NCBI RefSeq assembly: GCF_900199545.1
Contig: NZ_LT962671.1
Location: 76,802-140,801, forward strand
Source: Raoultibacter massiliensis
Lineage (GTDB): Bacteria; Actinomycetota; Coriobacteriia; Coriobacteriales; Eggerthellaceae
Length of the DNA stretch: 64,000 nt
Direction: 5' to 3'
Of the stretch, positions 16,650-24,941 are shown piece by piece; the first letter of the stretch is position 1, and each line of letters opens with the position of its first letter. A model generated the notes under the pieces. That model saw nothing but the letters and a program-made list of their open reading frames with translations, was not told where the DNA came from and searched no databases. A program made the position numbers and the translations under genes.

Positions 16650-17392
16650 CCTTGTTCGACATGCATTGCCATCTTGATTTCTTTGACGATGTGCGATCGG
16701 CGGCTGCGAAGGCCGACGAGCAAGACCTGAAGTGTTTTTCCGTGACGGTGACGCCACGGGATTTCGGAAGGGCCTTCGAATTGCTCGGGTCCCATACTAA
16801 TATTCGCGTCGGCCTCGGCCTTCATCCGTGGTGGGTCGCCGATGGAAGCTGCGGGTGGGAGGATATCGCCCTTTTCGAGCAGATAGCTTCCGGGTCGTCG
16901 TTCATCGGGGAGGTCGGGCTCGATTTTGGAAAGCGCTGCAAGGGTTCGGAAGCCGTTCAGCTGGCGGCGTTCGAACGGGTGCTTGCAACGTGCGGACACG
17001 GCGGAAAGGTCGTATCCGTTCATGCGGTGCGTGCGGAAGATGCGATGCTCGACATGCTTGAGCGGTTCGGCACCGCGCGGGCGAACGCCTGCATCATGCA
17101 TTGGTTTTCGGGATCGTCAGATCAGCTGCAACGCGCTATCGGCCTCGGTTGCTTCTTTTCTGTGGGGCCGAAGATGGCTGCGTCGAAGCGGGGCCGGGAG
17201 TACGTGAAGGCGATTCCCGAAGACCGGTTGCTGCTCGAAACCGACGCCCCTGCCGGGCCGGGCGCGCCGGCATCCTCGTTCGACCTTGCGGGGCTGTTGT
17301 CCGACACGCTTGACGAGATCGAGCGGTTGCGCGGCCTTGATGCCGCTGCCCGCATCGAGCAGACGTCCGAGCGGCTGTTCTCGGGTTTCTAG
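16640..17392 (+). CDS. TatD-family metal-dependent hydrolase
   Basis: A 250-residue TIM-barrel hydrolase of the TatD family (DNase / deaminase fold). The metal site begins with DMHCHLDFF (residues 7-15). A GEVGLDF motif gives the carboxylate, SVHA and MHWFSG the histidines, and LLLETDAP the late Asp. It overlaps tcdA by ten bases. The protein is slightly more divergent and shorter than housekeeping TatD (about 260), so a specialised role is possible. Its last four bases overlap the stop of a convergent gene. Confidence 0.82.
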   Translation: MPMTLFDMHCHLDFFDDVRSAAAKADEQDLKCFSVTVTPRDFGRAFELLGSHTNIRVGLGLHPWWVADGSCGWEDIALFEQIASGSSFIGEVGLDFGKRCKGSEAVQLAAFERVLATCGHGGKVVSVHAVRAEDAMLDMLERFGTARANACIMHWFSGSSDQLQRAIGLGCFFSVGPKMAASKRGREYVKAIPEDRLLLETDAPAGPGAPASSFDLAGLLSDTLDEIERLRGLDAAARIEQTSERLFSGF

Positions 17393-17979
17393 CGGTACTC
17401 GCTTTCGTCGGCCGATTGCCAACCGAGCAATGCGTCTCCGACGAGGCGGAATTCGAACGGCAAGGGCTTGGCGAGCGCGCCGTCGTCGATATTGGTCGGT
17501 ATGGCCTCCAGATCGTGCTGCATGTCGAAGAACGAAACGTCCTCGAACGCCTCGGCATCGGCCGCCGCTTCTTCGGCGTCGGCCTCGAGGATGCTGATGA
17601 CGGTGTCGAGATAGCCATCGAGGCGGGCGCTGCTTTCCCTGATGGCATCAAGGTCGCTTTTCTTGAACACCGAGAGCTCGGCGCAATACCAGCCGATGGC
17701 CTCGGCGTCGTCTTCGCCCATAAGGTCGCTGAGCACGATGCCGTGCTTTTCGAGGTCCTCGATCGTATAGCATTCCGAAAGAACCTCGGGTCCAACGAGC
17801 ATCTCTTCGCCGCCGTCTTCATCCTCGATGCAATCGCTCATGACGTAGACGGCCAGCAGGATGAGTATGTCCTCTCGGTAATTGAGGGAGATTCCGAAAT
17901 GATAGTTCGGGTCATCGTGATACGAGCCCCAGAAGATATCGGGCTGATTCTCGAGCAGGGTCTGGACGGTGGCGGCCAT
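17389..17979 (-). CDS. Conserved-looking acidic hypothetical protein
   Basis: A 196-residue, strongly acidic soluble protein (Asp/Glu-rich stretch EADAEEAAADAEAFED near residues 133-148). It begins MAATVQTLLENQPDIFWGSYHDDPNYHFG. There is no signal peptide or membrane segment, and I recognise no family. The frame is long, uninterrupted and has normal codon bias, so it is a real gene. Its stop (CTA on the plus strand at 17389) shares bases with the tatD stop, a tail-to-tail overlap of four bases. Confidence 0.6.
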   Translation of the reverse strand: MAATVQTLLENQPDIFWGSYHDDPNYHFGISLNYREDILILLAVYVMSDCIEDEDGGEEMLVGPEVLSECYTIEDLEKHGIVLSDLMGEDDAEAIGWYCAELSVFKKSDLDAIRESSARLDGYLDTVISILEADAEEAAADAEAFEDVSFFDMQHDLEAIPTNIDDGALAKPLPFEFRLVGDALLGWQSADESEYR

Positions 17980-18312
17980 GGCGTTCCTTTCCGAAGATGC
18001 ACGTACGCATCAAAGCGCATGCAAACTATAGCACGTACCGGTGCGTTTATCAGGGAGCGTCACGGTTTATGCCGATCGGCTGCCGATGGAGTCGTCGCGG
18101 TTTTCGAAAAGGCCCCGAAACCCCCTTGCGCCGCTCGCAGCTTCGTGCCACCTCGATGCGGACTTCTTGCGGATGATTTCAGGAGGCGATGCGCATGTTG
18201 TGTGGCTGGGAGGTAACGGTTGGATGGAGAATGGAAAGCCCGCTTCGACGTGCGGTATGTTCAGTGGTGAAGATGTGTTCAACATACTGAAGGAAACGAA
18301 AGGAGGCCCGCC
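17980..18312. other. Intergenic region with a possible 33-residue ORF
   Basis: About 330 bp. A short frame 18189-18290 (+) starts MRMLCGWE and has an exact AGGAGG site, but its Cys/Trp-rich composition is not convincing. CACGTAC and GTACCGGTGCG pieces near 18000-18040 may belong to the promoter of the minus-strand gene. An AAAGGAGG just before 18313 serves the next gene. Confidence 0.35.
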
Positions 18313-19470
18313 GTGGCAAGCGAAGCGCAGGACCGGAAAGCCAAGAAGGGGGGTCTGTTCGACGACCTTTCGGCAACCCAGGTTATCGCCGGCGCTCTTG
18401 CGGCGGTAACCTCCATGCTGCTCGCTTCCCAGATCGGCATCGCCGGTTCGGTGATAGGCGTTGCGGTTGGTTCCATCGTGTCTGCGGTTGCATCCCAGCT
18501 GTATAAGAAATTCCTCGCCGCCTCGGCAGAGAAGCTGCGTGATCTGAACCCCGTCGATGCTCCGTCGGCCCCGAGGGGGGACGGAAGCGAAGACGCCTTG
18601 CCGGCTGCGACGACGGCCGAGGTGGCATCGGTGCGGACTGCGGTGCTTGCGGCAGAGTCCTTAGAGGGGCCTGCCGAAAGCACCAGAGGCGAACGTGCGC
18701 GCGAAAGCGAATCTCCCGTGCTCGCAGAAGGGGTTGCCGCCGACAAGACGGCGGTGCTGAGCCCGATAACCCGCAGGCAATCTCACACGCCGAGCCTGGA
18801 CGATACTGCCTTGCAGGGCGATGCGACCGTCATTCGCGCGAAGACGCTGCGCAAGCACAAGAAGAGGCTCCAGCGAAGCGTTGCTGCCGTAGCGGTTGTT
18901 TCTGCGCTTGTCGCGGTGGTGGTTTCGGCGTTCTTGGTCAATGCTCTGACGGGTGGACAGGGCATCGGAGCGAAGGTCTCGCCGTTGCCTTCGGTCTATA
19001 CGCAGAGCGGACCGGCGGACGATGCAGCTGCGCCTTCGTCGGACTCATCGGCTTCCGATACCGGTTCTGACAAAGGCAAAGGCGATGCCGCATCACCCGA
19101 TGCCGGGAAGGATTCGGGATCGGATCAGTCGGGTTCGGGATCTTCGGGGTCGGCCGATGATGGAAAAACCGATGGTTCATCGGGTTCATCGGGTTCGTCG
19201 GGTTCATCGGGCGGAAGCGACCAGGGATCGGACGGCGAGGGAAGCGGCGGGAATGCCGGAAGCGGCGACGGCCAGGGGTCGTCGGGATCCGGCCAGGGGT
19301 CCGGTTCCGAGTCGGGCTCGGGTTCCGGATCGAATCCGAGCAGCGACCAAGGATCGGGATCGAATTCGGGATCGAATTCGGGATCGGGTTCCGGCCAGGG
19401 ATCGGCAAGCAAGGCGGCAGGCGAGACGGCTGCCGGTCAATCGGCTGGGAATCGAGTGGCCGCCGGTTAA
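18313..19470 (+). CDS. Membrane protein with Gly/Ser-rich repeat tail
   Basis: A 385-residue protein starting at GTG 18313, with AAAGGAGG eight bases upstream. Residues about 22-65 form a hydrophobic glycine-zipper-like stretch (GIAGSVIGVAVGS). A second membrane segment, VAAVAVVSALVAVVVSAFLV, lies at about 192-211, preceded by the basic KTLRKHKKRLQR. The last 150 residues are almost only Gly, Ser, Asp, Asn and Gln in GSGS-type repeats, which is likely an extracytoplasmic, disordered tail. Similar proteins in Actinobacteria are envelope-associated, but I cannot name a function. The repeats make it prone to length variation. Confidence 0.65.
   Translation: MASEAQDRKAKKGGLFDDLSATQVIAGALAAVTSMLLASQIGIAGSVIGVAVGSIVSAVASQLYKKFLAASAEKLRDLNPVDAPSAPRGDGSEDALPAATTAEVASVRTAVLAAESLEGPAESTRGERARESESPVLAEGVAADKTAVLSPITRRQSHTPSLDDTALQGDATVIRAKTLRKHKKRLQRSVAAVAVVSALVAVVVSAFLVNALTGGQGIGAKVSPLPSVYTQSGPADDAAAPSSDSSASDTGSDKGKGDAASPDAGKDSGSDQSGSGSSGSADDGKTDGSSGSSGSSGSSGGSDQGSDGEGSGGNAGSGDGQGSSGSGQGSGSESGSGSGSNPSSDQGSGSNSGSNSGSGSGQGSASKAAGETAAGQSAGNRVAAG
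19115..19410 (+). repeat. GC-rich coding tandem repeat (GGATCGGG / GGTTCATCG units)
   Basis: Degenerate tandem units built from GGATCGGG, GGATCGAATTCG and GGTTCATCG. They encode the Gly/Ser/Asp-rich tail of the preceding membrane protein. The copies GGATCGAATTCG at about 19357-19380 are near-perfect duplicates. Confidence 0.7.
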
Positions 19471-19561
19471 GGGCGACCAGATTCGAAAGGATGATGCCGG
19501 CGGAAATCGAGAGCGGGCGATTTGCGCTTTGCACGCCGCCGGCCGACGACGATGGTGATGA

Positions 19562-20356
19562 TTACCGAACGATCACCGAAGCGGCTTTTCTCGGAGCCGT
19601 GCGGCGGTATCGGACGGCGGGGTATCCGGCAAGCATGCAGCAGGCGATTTCCCTGCCCTCTATGCCGAGCCAGCTTTCGAGCGGTTCGTTTCCCGAGATG
19701 ATGCGCTTGAGATATCCGCTGTGCAGGACTCCCGCACCATGGGAGACGGCGGCGAGCTCCATGTTCGCTGCGGCGAGCCCCCCGTCCCACGGATTTTTGG
19801 TTACGACGAGAACGAACGCTGGAGCATTGAAGAAAAGCTGGTCGGAACCGTTTTCCCGATGGTTTCGATACGTCTGCTCGAATACGCGGACATAAGGGGA
19901 GCGCTCCTGTTTCAGCTGTTCAATCACCTGAGGGAGCTCATCCCAGAGACGTTCCTTGAACTCGGCGAGCTCGTTTTGCACGATGATGATTTTCGTGCGC
20001 TGCCTGTTTCTGGCGGTTGGGGTGTAGCGCGCGGCCTGAACCATGTCCTCGATGACGGCGCAATCGAGTTGCTCTTCGCGGTATGAGCGGATGCTTCGGC
20101 GGGATTTGACGGCGCGAAGCAGCTGCTCGGGTTCGATGGCGGGCGTGCGATCGATGTCGTCGATGTCGTCTGCACCGTATTCGGGTATGCTTGCCGCTTC
20201 CGTCGGGCATACGGCAACGCAATGACCGCATTTGATGCAGGGGCCGCCAACGACGGCGATCCCCGCATCGAGTCGCAGTACTCCCGGAAAGCAATCGGCT
20301 ACGCATTCGCCGCACCCTATGCAGCGATCGGCGTCGATGTGGACGGCTGTTCCCAT
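19562..20356 (-). CDS. Ferredoxin-nitroreductase fusion
   Basis: A 264-residue fusion. Residues 1-57 are a 2[4Fe-4S] ferredoxin with motifs CIGCGECVADCFP and CIKCGHCVAVCP. The rest is an FMN-dependent nitroreductase fold: SRRSIRSYR (phosphate/FMN contact) and a C-terminal GREIACCMLAGYP with a Cys pair near the FMN. Such proteins reduce nitro compounds, quinones or unknown electrophiles with ferredoxin-supplied electrons. It sits upstream on the minus strand of nothing related; the dapdh gene follows on the same strand, 31 bp away. Physiological substrate unknown. Confidence 0.85.
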   Translation of the reverse strand: MGTAVHIDADRCIGCGECVADCFPGVLRLDAGIAVVGGPCIKCGHCVAVCPTEAASIPEYGADDIDDIDRTPAIEPEQLLRAVKSRRSIRSYREEQLDCAVIEDMVQAARYTPTARNRQRTKIIIVQNELAEFKERLWDELPQVIEQLKQERSPYVRVFEQTYRNHRENGSDQLFFNAPAFVLVVTKNPWDGGLAAANMELAAVSHGAGVLHSGYLKRIISGNEPLESWLGIEGREIACCMLAGYPAVRYRRTAPRKAASVIVR

Positions 20357-20386
20357 AGGTGGTTTCCTCGCGATCCTCGGCTTCGT

Positions 20387-21370
20387 CTAGAGCAGATGCT
20401 CGCGCAGGTAGTCGCCGCTATGGGAGGATAGGTAGGCGGGTGCGATGTCGAACACCGTACGGGCGCCCGATTGACCTTCGACCGAAAGGCGATGTGCGGC
20501 CCGCGCGAACGCTACGAGCACGTTTCCGGTGAATCCGGGGTTCGAGCCGAGCTTGAGCGAGTATTCGATCAATGCGGGGTTCCCGTCGCCCGTTTCGCCG
20601 CTGCGAAGCACGAAGCCGCCATGGGGGATGCCGGCGTGATCGCGGTCGAGCTCTTCCTGGGAAACGAAGTGCACGGTTGTATCGTAATCGGCGAAATAGT
20701 TCGGCATAGTGACGATCTGCTCTTCAACGGCTGCGGCGTCGGCGCCCTCTTCGAGCACGACCCAGCATTCGCGCGTGTGCTTTTGGCGCGTGGTGAGCTC
20801 TGGATTAGCGCCCGAGCGAACCGCTTCGAGGGCAGCTTCGACGGGGATGGTGTACTGCTTCGCATCGGCGACGCCGTCGATGCGCCGAATCGCATCGGAG
20901 TGTCCTTGGCTGACTCCGCGGCCCCAGAACGTGTAATCGGTTCCTTGGGGTAGAACGCAGGTTCCGTACAGTCGGTTGAGCGAGAACATGCCCGGATCCC
21001 ATCCGCAGGAGATGATGGCGATGGTTCCGCCGATTGTGGCAACCTTGTCTACTGCGGCGAAATGCTCGGGGATGTTCGCATGGGTGTCGAAGCTGTCGAC
21101 GACGGTGTACTTCGCGGCGTAGTGCGGGGTTTGCTCGGGCAGGTCGGTTGCGCTTCCTCCGCATAAGACGAGCACGTCGATATCGTCGGCGCCCTCATCG
21201 AGTTCGCTTGCGGGACGAACGGGCACGCCTTCGGTTTGAACCTTGACGCTTGCGGGGTCGCGACGGGTGAACACGCCGACGAGTTCCATATCTGCTTGTT
21301 GGGAGATGGCGAGCTCGACGCCGCGTCCGAGGTTTCCGTAGCCGAGAATTCCAATGCGTATGCGTTCCAT
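20387..21370 (-). CDS. ddh: meso-Diaminopimelate D-dehydrogenase
   Basis: A 327-residue NADPH-dependent enzyme that interconverts meso-DAP and L-2-amino-6-oxopimelate (tetrahydrodipicolinate), the one-step route to DAP for lysine and peptidoglycan. The N-terminal nucleotide motif is GILGYGNLG at residues 7-15; the middle has ISCGWDPGMFSLNRLYG and FWGRGVSQGHSDAIRRI, which are the substrate-binding signatures. Length equals the family norm (about 326). Although the frame extends to 21643, ATG 21370 is chosen for its AAGGAGC site. It is the first gene of a minus-strand pair with the nitroreductase. Confidence 0.93.
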   Translation of the reverse strand: MERIRIGILGYGNLGRGVELAISQQADMELVGVFTRRDPASVKVQTEGVPVRPASELDEGADDIDVLVLCGGSATDLPEQTPHYAAKYTVVDSFDTHANIPEHFAAVDKVATIGGTIAIISCGWDPGMFSLNRLYGTCVLPQGTDYTFWGRGVSQGHSDAIRRIDGVADAKQYTIPVEAALEAVRSGANPELTTRQKHTRECWVVLEEGADAAAVEEQIVTMPNYFADYDTTVHFVSQEELDRDHAGIPHGGFVLRSGETGDGNPALIEYSLKLGSNPGFTGNVLVAFARAAHRLSVEGQSGARTVFDIAPAYLSSHSGDYLREHLL

Positions 21371-21526
21371 GGTGCTCCTTGCAGGTAGTCGTGTACGGTT
21401 TTCTGTGTATGGAACCATAGTAACGCGAAACGGCGGCATCAAGGGAAGTGCTACCCAAAGGTTAACGTAGAAGAAACGAAATTCGGGTATGGGGTTTGCG
21501 GGCGAATTGTTACGGATGGCGGGCGG

Positions 21527-21558
21527 GCGAAGGCCTCGGTCGGCACCGAGGCCTTCGC
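21527..21558. terminator. Strong hairpin terminator
   Basis: A perfect 14-bp stem (GCGAAGGCCTCGGT with ACCGAGGCCTTCGC) with a CGGC loop. It lies 20 bp past the stop of the minus-strand flavoprotein. T-runs are short on both sides, but stem stability is high. Confidence 0.65.
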
Positions 21559-21578
21559 GTTTCATGCGCTTGCGATGC

Positions 21579-23267
21579 TTACAGCTTCGCTTCCGTTGCG
21601 ACCGCGTTGCCGAGAAGAGCCCCGAGGGTAAGGCATCTCCCATGGCTCAGTCCGGGTGCGCAGATCGGGTAGTCGTTGGCGAAGAAATTGCCCATAACGT
21701 TGCCGACCGCATAGAGCCCGTCGATGGGGGCATCGTCTTCTCCGAGAACCTGCATTTGATCGTTCACGTTCAGCCCGGATGCGATAACGAGCACTTTAGC
21801 GGTAAGCGACGATGCGAAGAAAGGAGCGGTTTTTATGGGCTGAAGATCGGCGGCGTCTTTTCCGAAGTCCTCATCGGTTCCGAGTTCGACAAGCTCGTTG
21901 TACCGCTCGATGGTTTCGGCGAGCGATTCGCCAGGGACGCCGATGGCCGCCGCAAGCTCTTCGATGGTATCCGCTTTGACGGTGGTTCCCTCATCGAGGC
22001 AAAGATTGACGACGTCGGTCGGCGAACCCGGGTTGGCCGGATCCATTTTGCCTTCGCTGAAGTATTTGGTAAGGGGTCCTGCCGTGTTGTTGTTGTAGTT
22101 GCTCAGAGCCGACATTTTGGCCATCTGCTCTTCGAAATCTGCGTCGAATATCGACCATACGACTCTGTCGGGACTGGTCATGTACATGTTCGATATTCCC
22201 GGAAGGGTGGTGTTCTCGTTGCAGAAGCGCTTGCCGTTGCTGTTGACTTTCAGGAAAGACGCGGTGCTCATGGCGCCGCCTCCGAAAATGGGATGCACCA
22301 TCGCTGCATGCGATCCGCTTTGCACGGTGCCGCCAGCCCAGAGAGCCATGTTGATACCGTCGCCGACGTTGACATCCGGATTGGGGTAAACGCTTCCCTC
22401 TGCGTTCTTTACGAGCGGACACCATTCTTCGACCATTTCAGGATTGTTGCCGTAATCGCCCGTCGCGAGGATGACTCCCTTTGAGGCGTTGACTTTCAGA
22501 TAAGAGCCGTCTTTCTTCGATGCCACGACGCCGACGACCTTGCCGCTATCGTCTTTGACGAGCTGCTCTGCTTTCGTATCGTAAAGCACCTGGCCGTCCG
22601 ATTCCTTCCCCGCCGCCTCCATTCTGCCAATAAGGGCGAGCGGACCTTCTACGAGGCCTCCGAACATGTGGTCCGTCGGATAGGTGCGCGTGGTGAAATC
22701 CTCGGCATCCGCCGAAGCCGAGGAGCCCGAGCCGAGGGTTACCTGCCCGCCGTCCGATTCGGTCATGTCGATCAACCGGTCGAAAATTTCACCGGAATGA
22801 TCCGCCCACAGCTTGATCAGGCTGCCGTTGGCTTTGTATCCGGATGATTTGACGAGGTCATCGACTAGCTTGCCCTTGTCGATCGCGATGCCCGCTTCTC
22901 TTTGCACTCTTGTGTCGACTGCGGCAAAATCAAGGCCTCGGCCGTTGTAGGAACTCGTTTTTTCGATGAGGACGGTGCGCGCGCCGGTTTCGGCGGCGTA
23001 CATGAACGACGCCATTCCGGCCATTCCGGCACCAACGACGACGACATCGGCCTCGATGGTTTCTGAAATTTCGCTTTCGGCTATAGCGTCTGGGGCCGTT
23101 TCCCAAGAGCGCTTTTTGTCGCTCGCAGAAGAGCTTTTGGCATTTGGTTCGGAGGCTTGCGGGTTTCCCCCACAGGCGACGAGCGATCCCAGTCCTACCG
23201 CTGCGCCAAGCGAGGCCGCTCCCTTCAGGAAGCTCCTGCGCTCGATGGGTCGGCTGATTTTCTCCAT
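21579..23267 (-). CDS. Tat-exported FAD-dependent fumarate-reductase-like flavoprotein
   Basis: A 562-residue periplasmic/extracytoplasmic flavoprotein. The signal has the twin-arginine motif RRSFLKG at residues 11-17, and a Cys follows the hydrophobic core (VACGG), consistent with a Tat lipoprotein. The FAD fold begins VVVVGAGMAGM. The long C-terminal FAD_binding_2 domain ends with GNFFANDYPICAPGLSHGR. There is no haem motif (CxxCH), so electrons must come from a separate cytochrome or FMN protein. ATG 23267 has AAGGGATAC upstream; the longer frame is rejected. It is divergent from a membrane LuxR gene, the usual pairing in Eggerthellaceae. The substrate is unknown. Confidence 0.85.
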   Translation of the reverse strand: MEKISRPIERRSFLKGAASLGAAVGLGSLVACGGNPQASEPNAKSSSASDKKRSWETAPDAIAESEISETIEADVVVVGAGMAGMASFMYAAETGARTVLIEKTSSYNGRGLDFAAVDTRVQREAGIAIDKGKLVDDLVKSSGYKANGSLIKLWADHSGEIFDRLIDMTESDGGQVTLGSGSSASADAEDFTTRTYPTDHMFGGLVEGPLALIGRMEAAGKESDGQVLYDTKAEQLVKDDSGKVVGVVASKKDGSYLKVNASKGVILATGDYGNNPEMVEEWCPLVKNAEGSVYPNPDVNVGDGINMALWAGGTVQSGSHAAMVHPIFGGGAMSTASFLKVNSNGKRFCNENTTLPGISNMYMTSPDRVVWSIFDADFEEQMAKMSALSNYNNNTAGPLTKYFSEGKMDPANPGSPTDVVNLCLDEGTTVKADTIEELAAAIGVPGESLAETIERYNELVELGTDEDFGKDAADLQPIKTAPFFASSLTAKVLVIASGLNVNDQMQVLGEDDAPIDGLYAVGNVMGNFFANDYPICAPGLSHGRCLTLGALLGNAVATEAKL

Positions 23268-23484
23268 GTTGTATCCCTTTCTCTCATCCCTTGCCATGGG
23301 CCTCGATCGGCATCCATGGATTGCTTGGGGCAAGTATTCGGGATGAGGTTGTATGCCGCATCGATAGGTTCGCTTTTACCTCGTTTCGAGCATCGATAGA
23401 AAGTAATGATTTTCCCCTCGACCCGTATGCGAGGGAAGTCGTGCGAGAGCGATTGGGTATAATCATGCGGGAGGGGAGTGGGAT

Positions 23485-24852
23485 ATGAAAACGGTTTGGT
23501 TTCAGGTTGCCGGAATGTGCCTGTGCTTCGCATGGGTGTTCTGCTCGTTTCCTCCAGTGGATGTCGATGTTGTGATCCAGGCGAGCTTGCAGAACCCCGA
23601 GCAGGTTCTTTTGAGGCTTGCCATCGTCGGAGTGGTTCCAGGTTTGCTGATTCCTGCGGCATCGTCCCTCATATCATCGCGCCCGACCAAATTGCTCCTG
23701 TTTGCCGTCGGATGTTTGCTTCGTTTGCTGGGTTGCTATTTGAGTCTTGTGGCTTTTCGACTTGAGGATCCTTTCCCTCTTCTTTTCGTCAGCGACTTTC
23801 TGATGGGTTGCGGAACCACGGTGTCTCTGATCTTCTGGGGCGTATTGCTCCACGGGCAGGATATCGAATCGAACGAAAAGATCTTCATAGCATCGTTTGC
23901 CGCCGTTGGCCTTCTCGTGTTCTCCATCGGGATGTTTTTCTCCTTGCATGTTGTGGTGTTTCTTTTCGTTATGCCCCTCGTCGAACTTGCTTGCTATGCG
24001 ATCGTCTGCGTTCGATGCACCTGCGAGGCCGAGCAAGGGCTCCGTAGGTTCAAGAGGGCGGGCAAGGACTTCTTTTGGCTTATGGCCCGTACCTGCATAG
24101 CGATAACCATCGTAAGCTTCGTGTGGGAGATGTTTGCAACGGGTGTTGGTGCGCTGGCCATTCCCAAGCTGGCTCTTTTCGGTACGGGGTTGGCCGTGTC
24201 TGCTCTGGTAATCTGGCTGTTCACCAAGTATTCGTCCAATGTCGGATTTGCCGCTGCCGCTCGCTGGGTTTTGCCGATTATGGCCGTTGGGCTTTTGCTC
24301 GGTTCTTTTGACGACATCGCATCGCTTTCGCTGGCCTGCCTTCTTCTAGCCGCCGCTCACGCTTCCCTTGAGACGATACTGAGGATGCAGATCATCGGCT
24401 TTTCCCGTAAGGACGACTTTGATCCTATGCGCATCATCGGCTGGGGTTTCGCTGCCATCATGATGGGGGCGTTTCTCGGGCCCGCGCTGTACCATGCTGT
24501 CGTGCCCGCTTTGGTTCAACCTGGCGCATCATTGGTGATATGCGTTCTAGCTGCGTTAGTTGTCATCAGCGCATTTCTCTTCTCCGATGTCGGAGAGAAG
24601 CCCGCGCAAGCGCTCTCTCAGCCAGCGGATGTCGTCATGCGCAGCGCGAAGATGGCCGAGGCGTACGCGTTGTCGAACCGGGAGAGGGAAGTCCTCGAAT
24701 ACCTGCTCGAGGGCAGAAGCCATCCCTACATAAGGGACGAGCTGTTCATATCGAAGAGCACCGTCGATACCCATGTCAGACACATTTATTCGAAAACGGG
24801 TGTCAAGTCGAAGCAGGAACTGATCGACTTATCCAAGCGGCTGGCAGTTTGA
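23485..24852 (+). CDS. Membrane LuxR-family regulator
   Basis: A 455-residue protein. Residues 1-375 form about twelve hydrophobic segments with an MFS-like look, and the C-terminal 60 residues are a LuxR/GerE helix-turn-helix (LSNREREVLEYLLEGRSHPYIRDEL broken at LEGR, then SKSTVDTHVRHIYSKTGV). This architecture is typical of Eggerthellaceae regulators next to flavoprotein reductases, which probably sense the same compound at the membrane. It is divergent from the flavoprotein at 21.6 kb. GGGAGGGGAGTGGGAT precedes ATG 23485. Ligand is inferred, not shown. Confidence 0.87.
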   Translation: MKTVWFQVAGMCLCFAWVFCSFPPVDVDVVIQASLQNPEQVLLRLAIVGVVPGLLIPAASSLISSRPTKLLLFAVGCLLRLLGCYLSLVAFRLEDPFPLLFVSDFLMGCGTTVSLIFWGVLLHGQDIESNEKIFIASFAAVGLLVFSIGMFFSLHVVVFLFVMPLVELACYAIVCVRCTCEAEQGLRRFKRAGKDFFWLMARTCIAITIVSFVWEMFATGVGALAIPKLALFGTGLAVSALVIWLFTKYSSNVGFAAAARWVLPIMAVGLLLGSFDDIASLSLACLLLAAAHASLETILRMQIIGFSRKDDFDPMRIIGWGFAAIMMGAFLGPALYHAVVPALVQPGASLVICVLAALVVISAFLFSDVGEKPAQALSQPADVVMRSAKMAEAYALSNREREVLEYLLEGRSHPYIRDELFISKSTVDTHVRHIYSKTGVKSKQELIDLSKRLAV

Positions 24853-24941
24853 CGGGCGCCTCTACTCGCACGCTTCGATCGGGCTCGGTTCGCAGCTTCG
24901 TCTAGCTGGCGGCGAAACCGCGAGCGCGCGAGGGGAGCCCA

